The position numbers and the translations under genes are program-made. From Candidatus Kapaibacterium sp. (lineage in GTDB: Bacteria > Bacteroidota > Ignavibacteria > Kapaibacteriales > UBA2268): 64,000 nt of DNA. Each line of letters starts with the position of its first letter. Within the stretch, counting starts at the first letter, position 1. The notes below the pieces were generated by a model. That model worked only from the letters and a program-made list of their open reading frames with translations. It ran no database searches and was not told where the DNA came from. Shown in pieces: positions 63,108 to 64,000 of this stretch. The stretch lies in NCBI GenBank assembly GCA_937927515.1, contig CALBDO010000015.1, positions 45,643 through 109,642 of the forward strand. Direction: 5' to 3'.

Positions 63108-63785
63108 ATGAAATTAACCACCAAACTAAATTTAGGATTAATAAGTCTCGTCGTATCTCTTGCAGCAATTTCAATTTGGCTCGGAATTACAGTCGCCAAC
63201 ATCGAAGAGATTGTTTCCAAAATAACCGAAATGCCAAAACTACAGGCTCAATTAGGTACTTTGACTATTCAGCATTATGAGTGGGCAGAGGCTCTGACTG
63301 TGGGCACCATCCTACAGGGTAAAGAGTTTACAAAAGCAATAGACCCGACTAAATGCGCTCTCGGCAAGTGGTACTATTCATATCAACCTCCCAAGGAATT
63401 TTAAGAAAGTTATAAAAAAATAGAAGAGCCCCACCGACACTTCCACGCAACCGCTGAAAAAATCATTGCAGCTATCAAGAATGGAAATACTCAACAAGCA
63501 CTGGAAATTTACAACCAGGAGACTCTCCCCTTGCTCAATCAAACTAGGGATGCACTTACTGATTTACGTTTAGACGTAACGAATTATGTAAACAAAAAAC
63601 TGGCTGAAACAGTCGATGACCTAAAATTCTTCAGAAATCTTATTATCATAATTTTTGTGGTCCTTTTATTGCAAATATCGCTTGTCTTAACATTTTATGT
63701 AATTCGACCTCTTAAAAAAAGTTTCAACCAGGTCATTTCTATTGCTGAATCCATTGCAAAAGGTGACTTTTCGACTTTGAAATGA
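63108..63785 (+). pseudogene. CZB-domain transmembrane sensor interrupted by one in-frame TAA, no signalling domain
   Basis: The frame reads 98 residues to TAA at 63402-63404 and then continues open for 126 more codons to 63785 without any frameshift. Joined, it is a 225-residue protein. It has membrane helix 1 (about 8-30), an extracytoplasmic zinc-binding CZB-like domain with HYEWAEAL near 53, CALGKWYYS near 85 and HRHFHATAE near 112, and membrane helix 2 (about 175-198). It ends in one HAMP helix (PLKKSFNQVISIAESIAKGDF) and stops there. The stop lies inside the CZB domain between its cysteine and histidine ligands. The start has a perfect AAGGAGG site. It may be a true nonsense mutation, a sequencing error, or a readthrough site. 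Confidence 0.75.
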
Positions 63786-63789
63786 ATTT

Positions 63790-63810
63790 AGATTTAGAGT
63801 AATTAAATCT
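63790..63810. repeat. Hairpin between convergent CZB-sensor and permease genes
   Basis: AGATTTA (63790-63796) and TAAATCT (63804-63810) form 7-bp arms with a 7-nt loop directly after the CZB-sensor stop. There is no strong T-run, so it is at most a weak terminator. Confidence 0.3.
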
Positions 63811-63847
63811 GTCCTCAAAAGCTATCCAAGTATTTTGGCGTCGGAGG

Positions 63848-64000
63848 CTATTTTAAATAAACTGGCATTCCCATCATAGGCCAAACAAATGCAACAAAGA
63901 TTGTTAAAACAATCATAAGTATGATGCTCATTATCAGACCGTTGCGGAAGAATTCTCCACTGGTAAATTGCTTACTTTCGTAAGCAATTGCATTTGGAGC
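63848..64000 (-). CDS. C-terminal end of an SLC13/DASS-type anion permease, rest outside the window
   Basis: On the minus strand 50 codons are open to the window edge and end at TAG (63850-63848). They begin with APNAIAYESKQFTSGEFFRNG and continue with a hydrophobic helix and MGMPVYLK. The PNAIAY phrase and the final helix are typical of the last part of SLC13/DASS dicarboxylate, sulfate or phosphate:sodium symporters. Only about a tenth of the protein is present, so the substrate class is open. Confidence 0.65.
   Translation of the reverse strand, partial: APNAIAYESKQFTSGEFFRNGLIMSIILMIVLTIFVAFVWPMMGMPVYLK

Noticed and set aside
63402..63404. Selenocysteine or pyrrolysine recoding in the CZB sensor
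   Set aside because: The interrupting codon is TAA, which neither UGA- nor UAG-based recoding uses.
63108..63785. Frameshift as cause of the split CZB sensor
   Set aside because: Both parts are in the same frame (63402 and 63405 continue the same register), so a single stop codon is the only defect.
1..64000. tRNA, rRNA, CRISPR arrays, insertion sequences or prophage
   Set aside because: Gaps between genes were read for tRNA-like TTCGA loops, regular repeats and transposase or integrase motifs; none was found.

Overview
The window is an AT-rich stretch of bacterial chromosome, densely packed with housekeeping genes. It shows no insertion sequence, prophage, CRISPR array, tRNA or rRNA. A Gram-negative member of the Bacteroidota/Chlorobiota/Ignavibacteriota group fits best (Kapabacteria- or Ignavibacteria-like, inferred). 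The outer-membrane machinery includes an LptF/G permease, an LpxH-like hydrolase, beta-barrel proteins and many lipoproteins with a lipobox. There is also a fused alpha/beta 2-oxoacid dehydrogenase E1, a GIN-domain lipoprotein, a B12-dependent ribonucleotide reductase, an rsfS/LytR_C pair, and an 8-mer TAATTTTG that recurs just upstream of operons and matches the -7 element (TAnnTTTG) known from Bacteroidetes promoters.

Layout. 1-5.3 kb: 3' part of an alginate-export-type porin, a YeeE/YedE sulfur-compound transporter, a PPP-type phosphatase and the fused E1. 5.3-10.3 kb, minus strand: serS, a DUF58 protein and uvrA. 10.5-12.1 kb: glutamate-semialdehyde dehydrogenase with its own promoter and terminator. 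12.2-16.2 kb, minus: glgA followed by a lipoprotein and an outer-membrane protein. 16.3-20.5 kb: CBS protein and comM, then enoyl-CoA hydratase and a Cache-domain sensor without signalling domain. 20.6-26 kb: ffh-rpsP, then lptF/G-ugd-GIN lipoprotein. 26.1-30.9 kb, minus: ABC-auxiliary lipoprotein, birA, coaX, clpC. 31-35.2 kb: LpxH-like, nitroreductase, alpha/beta hydrolase, MalK-type ATPase and a lipoprotein RidA. 35.2-37.8 kb, minus: LytR_C protein, rsfS, argS. 37.8-42 kb: guanine deaminase-like protein and rpmH-rnpA-yidD-yidC. 42-54.8 kb, minus: dnaE, a small membrane protein, an outer-membrane protein, folD, an rlu gene, a VWA-OmpA lipoprotein, polA, an hbd-type dehydrogenase and a TPR protein. 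55.2-60 kb: nrdJ, DUF302, UDP-glucuronate decarboxylase. 60.1-62.2 kb, minus: DUF454, an unknown protein, a hotdog thioesterase and a dolichol-kinase-like protein. 62.2-63.8 kb: ispE and a zinc-binding CZB sensor interrupted by one in-frame stop. The right edge holds the C-terminus of an SLC13-type anion permease.

How the genes work together. Replication and repair (dnaE, polA, uvrA, nrdJ), translation (serS, argS, rpsP, rpmH, rnpA, rsfS), membrane insertion (ffh, yidC, yidD) and envelope building (lptF/G, LpxH-like, ispE, dolichol-kinase-like) dominate. ugd and the UDP-glucuronate decarboxylase together give a route from UDP-glucose to UDP-xylose. Carbon metabolism is represented by glycogen synthase, E1, enoyl-CoA hydratase, 3-hydroxyacyl-CoA dehydrogenase and glutamate-semialdehyde dehydrogenase.

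The most unusual observation is a pair of unrelated transmembrane sensors about 43 kb apart, one Cache-type and one CZB-type. Both end 25-26 residues after the conserved HAMP proline and lack any methyl-accepting domain. One of them carries an in-frame TAA inside an otherwise intact domain.
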